From positions 1 to 64,000 of the forward strand of contig CAWBLP010000005.1 of assembly GCA_963789495.1 (NCBI GenBank): a DNA stretch of 64,000 nt. Direction: 5' to 3'. The position numbers were made by a program, and so were the translations under genes. The stretch is from CAWBLP01 sp963789495 (GTDB lineage: Bacteria > Pseudomonadota > Alphaproteobacteria > Acetobacterales > Acetobacteraceae). Of this stretch, positions 63,113 through 64,000 are shown one piece after another; position 1 is the first letter of the stretch, and each line of letters begins with the position of its first letter. The notes beneath the pieces were generated by a model, which worked only from the letters and a program-made list of their open reading frames with translations, did not search any database and was not told the origin of the DNA.

Positions 63113-64000
63113 TGACGGGGGGTCACATTCCGGTGATGCTGCCTGAGGTGTTGCGCATGCTGGCGCCGCGCGATGGCGGGATTTACCTGGACGGCACGTT
63201 CGGCGGCGGCGGCTATGCGGAGGCCATCCTGCAGGCGGCCAACTGCACGCTGTGGGCAATCGACCGCGATCCGGACGCCATTACCCGTGGCGCCGCGCTC
63301 GCAGCCCGCTTCCCCGGGCGGCTGCATCTGGTTCATGGCCGGTTCGGCGACATGCTGACGCTGCTCGGCGCCGCCGAGGTCACCGCCCTGGACGGTGTGG
63401 TGCTCGATCTTGGCGTCTCCTCATTCCAGATCGACGACCCGGAGCGCGGGTTTTCCTTCCGTGGCGATGGGCCGCTCGACATGCGCATGGGCAAACATGG
63501 GACGAGTGCCGCCGACCTGGTGAACACACTGGGCGAGCGCGCCCTGGCGGACGTTCTGTTCGAGTTCGGCGAGGAACGCGCCTCTCGCCGCATCGCCCGC
63601 GCCATCGTGACCGCCCGTGCCGAAGCGCCGATTGAAACCACGGGTCGGCTGGCCGCCATCATCCGCAGCGTCCTGCCACCCGATCGCTCCGGCAACCATC
63701 CCGCCACCCGCAGCTTCCAGGCGCTGCGGATCCGGGTGAACGACGAGTTGGGCGAGATCGAGCAGGCGCTGACGCAGGCTGCCCGGCTGCTGTCGCCGGA
63801 AGGCCGCCTGGTGGTGGTCAGCTTCCATTCGCTGGAAGACCGGATCGTCAAACGCTTCATGGGTGACGCGGCCGGTCGAGCGCCGTCACCGTCCCGGCAC
63901 GATCCCGGGGGCCTGACGGCGCGGACCGCGGCGCAGTTCCGTCTGCTCACGGCCAAGGCGCTGCGGCCCGCCAAGGCTGAAGCCGAAACCAATCCGCGTT
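63112..64000 (+). CDS. rsmH: 16S rRNA m4C1402 methyltransferase RsmH (partial)
   Basis: S-adenosylmethionine-dependent enzyme methylating N4 of C1402 in 16S rRNA. The start HIPVMLPEVLRML and the SAM site YLDGTFGGGGYAEAIL are typical; LDLGVSSFQIDDPERGFSF, LDMRMGKHGTSAADLVN and LVVVSFHSLEDRIVKRF are later family motifs. The frame is open to the end of the window at about residue 296, so the last few residues are missing. ATG overlaps the mraZ stop by one base. ftsL and ftsI would be expected next. Confidence 0.96.
   Translation, partial: MTGGHIPVMLPEVLRMLAPRDGGIYLDGTFGGGGYAEAILQAANCTLWAIDRDPDAITRGAALAARFPGRLHLVHGRFGDMLTLLGAAEVTALDGVVLDLGVSSFQIDDPERGFSFRGDGPLDMRMGKHGTSAADLVNTLGERALADVLFEFGEERASRRIARAIVTARAEAPIETTGRLAAIIRSVLPPDRSGNHPATRSFQALRIRVNDELGEIEQALTQAARLLSPEGRLVVVSFHSLEDRIVKRFMGDAAGRAPSPSRHDPGGLTARTAAQFRLLTAKALRPAKAEAETNPR

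Overview
The window is high-GC, gene-dense bacterial DNA. Family resemblances, the rnpB-mraZ-rsmH order and the GNAT-Nudix fusion suggest an alphaproteobacterium, most likely Rhodospirillales/Acetobacteraceae. This placement is inference; no rRNA gene is present to confirm it.

Layout. 1-6443 is an accessory patch. An IS21-family element has cut the end off a luciferase-like flavin monooxygenase gene, a scrap of a GH15 glucoamylase follows, and an AT-richer three-gene cassette (beta-flower repeat protein, GrlR-like protein, membrane-anchored DUF6680-like protein) has an IS630-family element in its last gene. 6698-14765 holds metabolic genes: PhzF-like isomerase, duplicated carboxymuconolactone-decarboxylase-like protein, carboxyl-terminal protease, Gfo/Idh/MocA oxidoreductase, formate/nitrite-type channel, GNAT and acyl-CoA ligase. 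15147-19100 is decayed: an acyltransferase split by an IS5-family element, a broken ORF, and nine tandem copies of a 94/95-bp unit. 19240-31417 carries GNAT-Nudix, GNAT, a CinA-like protein, MFS and EamA transporters, a zinc-protease-like protein, a carbamoylase, a TPR protein, aldo/keto reductase, amidohydrolase and surE.

31533-37450 is a tight seven-gene minus-strand operon: ModA-like binding protein, cytochrome b561, sulfite-oxidase-type molybdoenzyme, TIGR04282-like transferase, membrane mannosyltransferase-like protein, radical SAM/SPASM protein and GT2. Then come a DUF1028 protein, ftsK, zwf, a lytic transglycosylase with SPOR domain, a lipoprotein, a Wzm/Wzt polysaccharide exporter, an orphan peptide-type binding protein and a Tat-exported SMP-30 lactonase. 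49339-57537 encodes the 2-oxoglutarate dehydrogenase complex (odhA-odhB-lpd) followed by pdxA-pdxJ and an NTF2-like gene. The right end holds a DUF2852 gene and a TetR gene that share an operator-like dyad, an eutB without eutC, a metallophosphoesterase, and the rnpB-mraZ-rsmH start of the division/cell-wall region.

Two things matter most to a reader. First, nine genes, including ftsK and zwf, contain frameshifts, and in nearly every case deleting one base restores the expected protein. This looks more like residual insertion errors in the assembly than true gene decay. Second, the mraZ promoter region carries four CCCA (TGGG) boxes at an exact 10-bp period laid over a sigma70-like promoter, a clear candidate MraZ autoregulatory operator.
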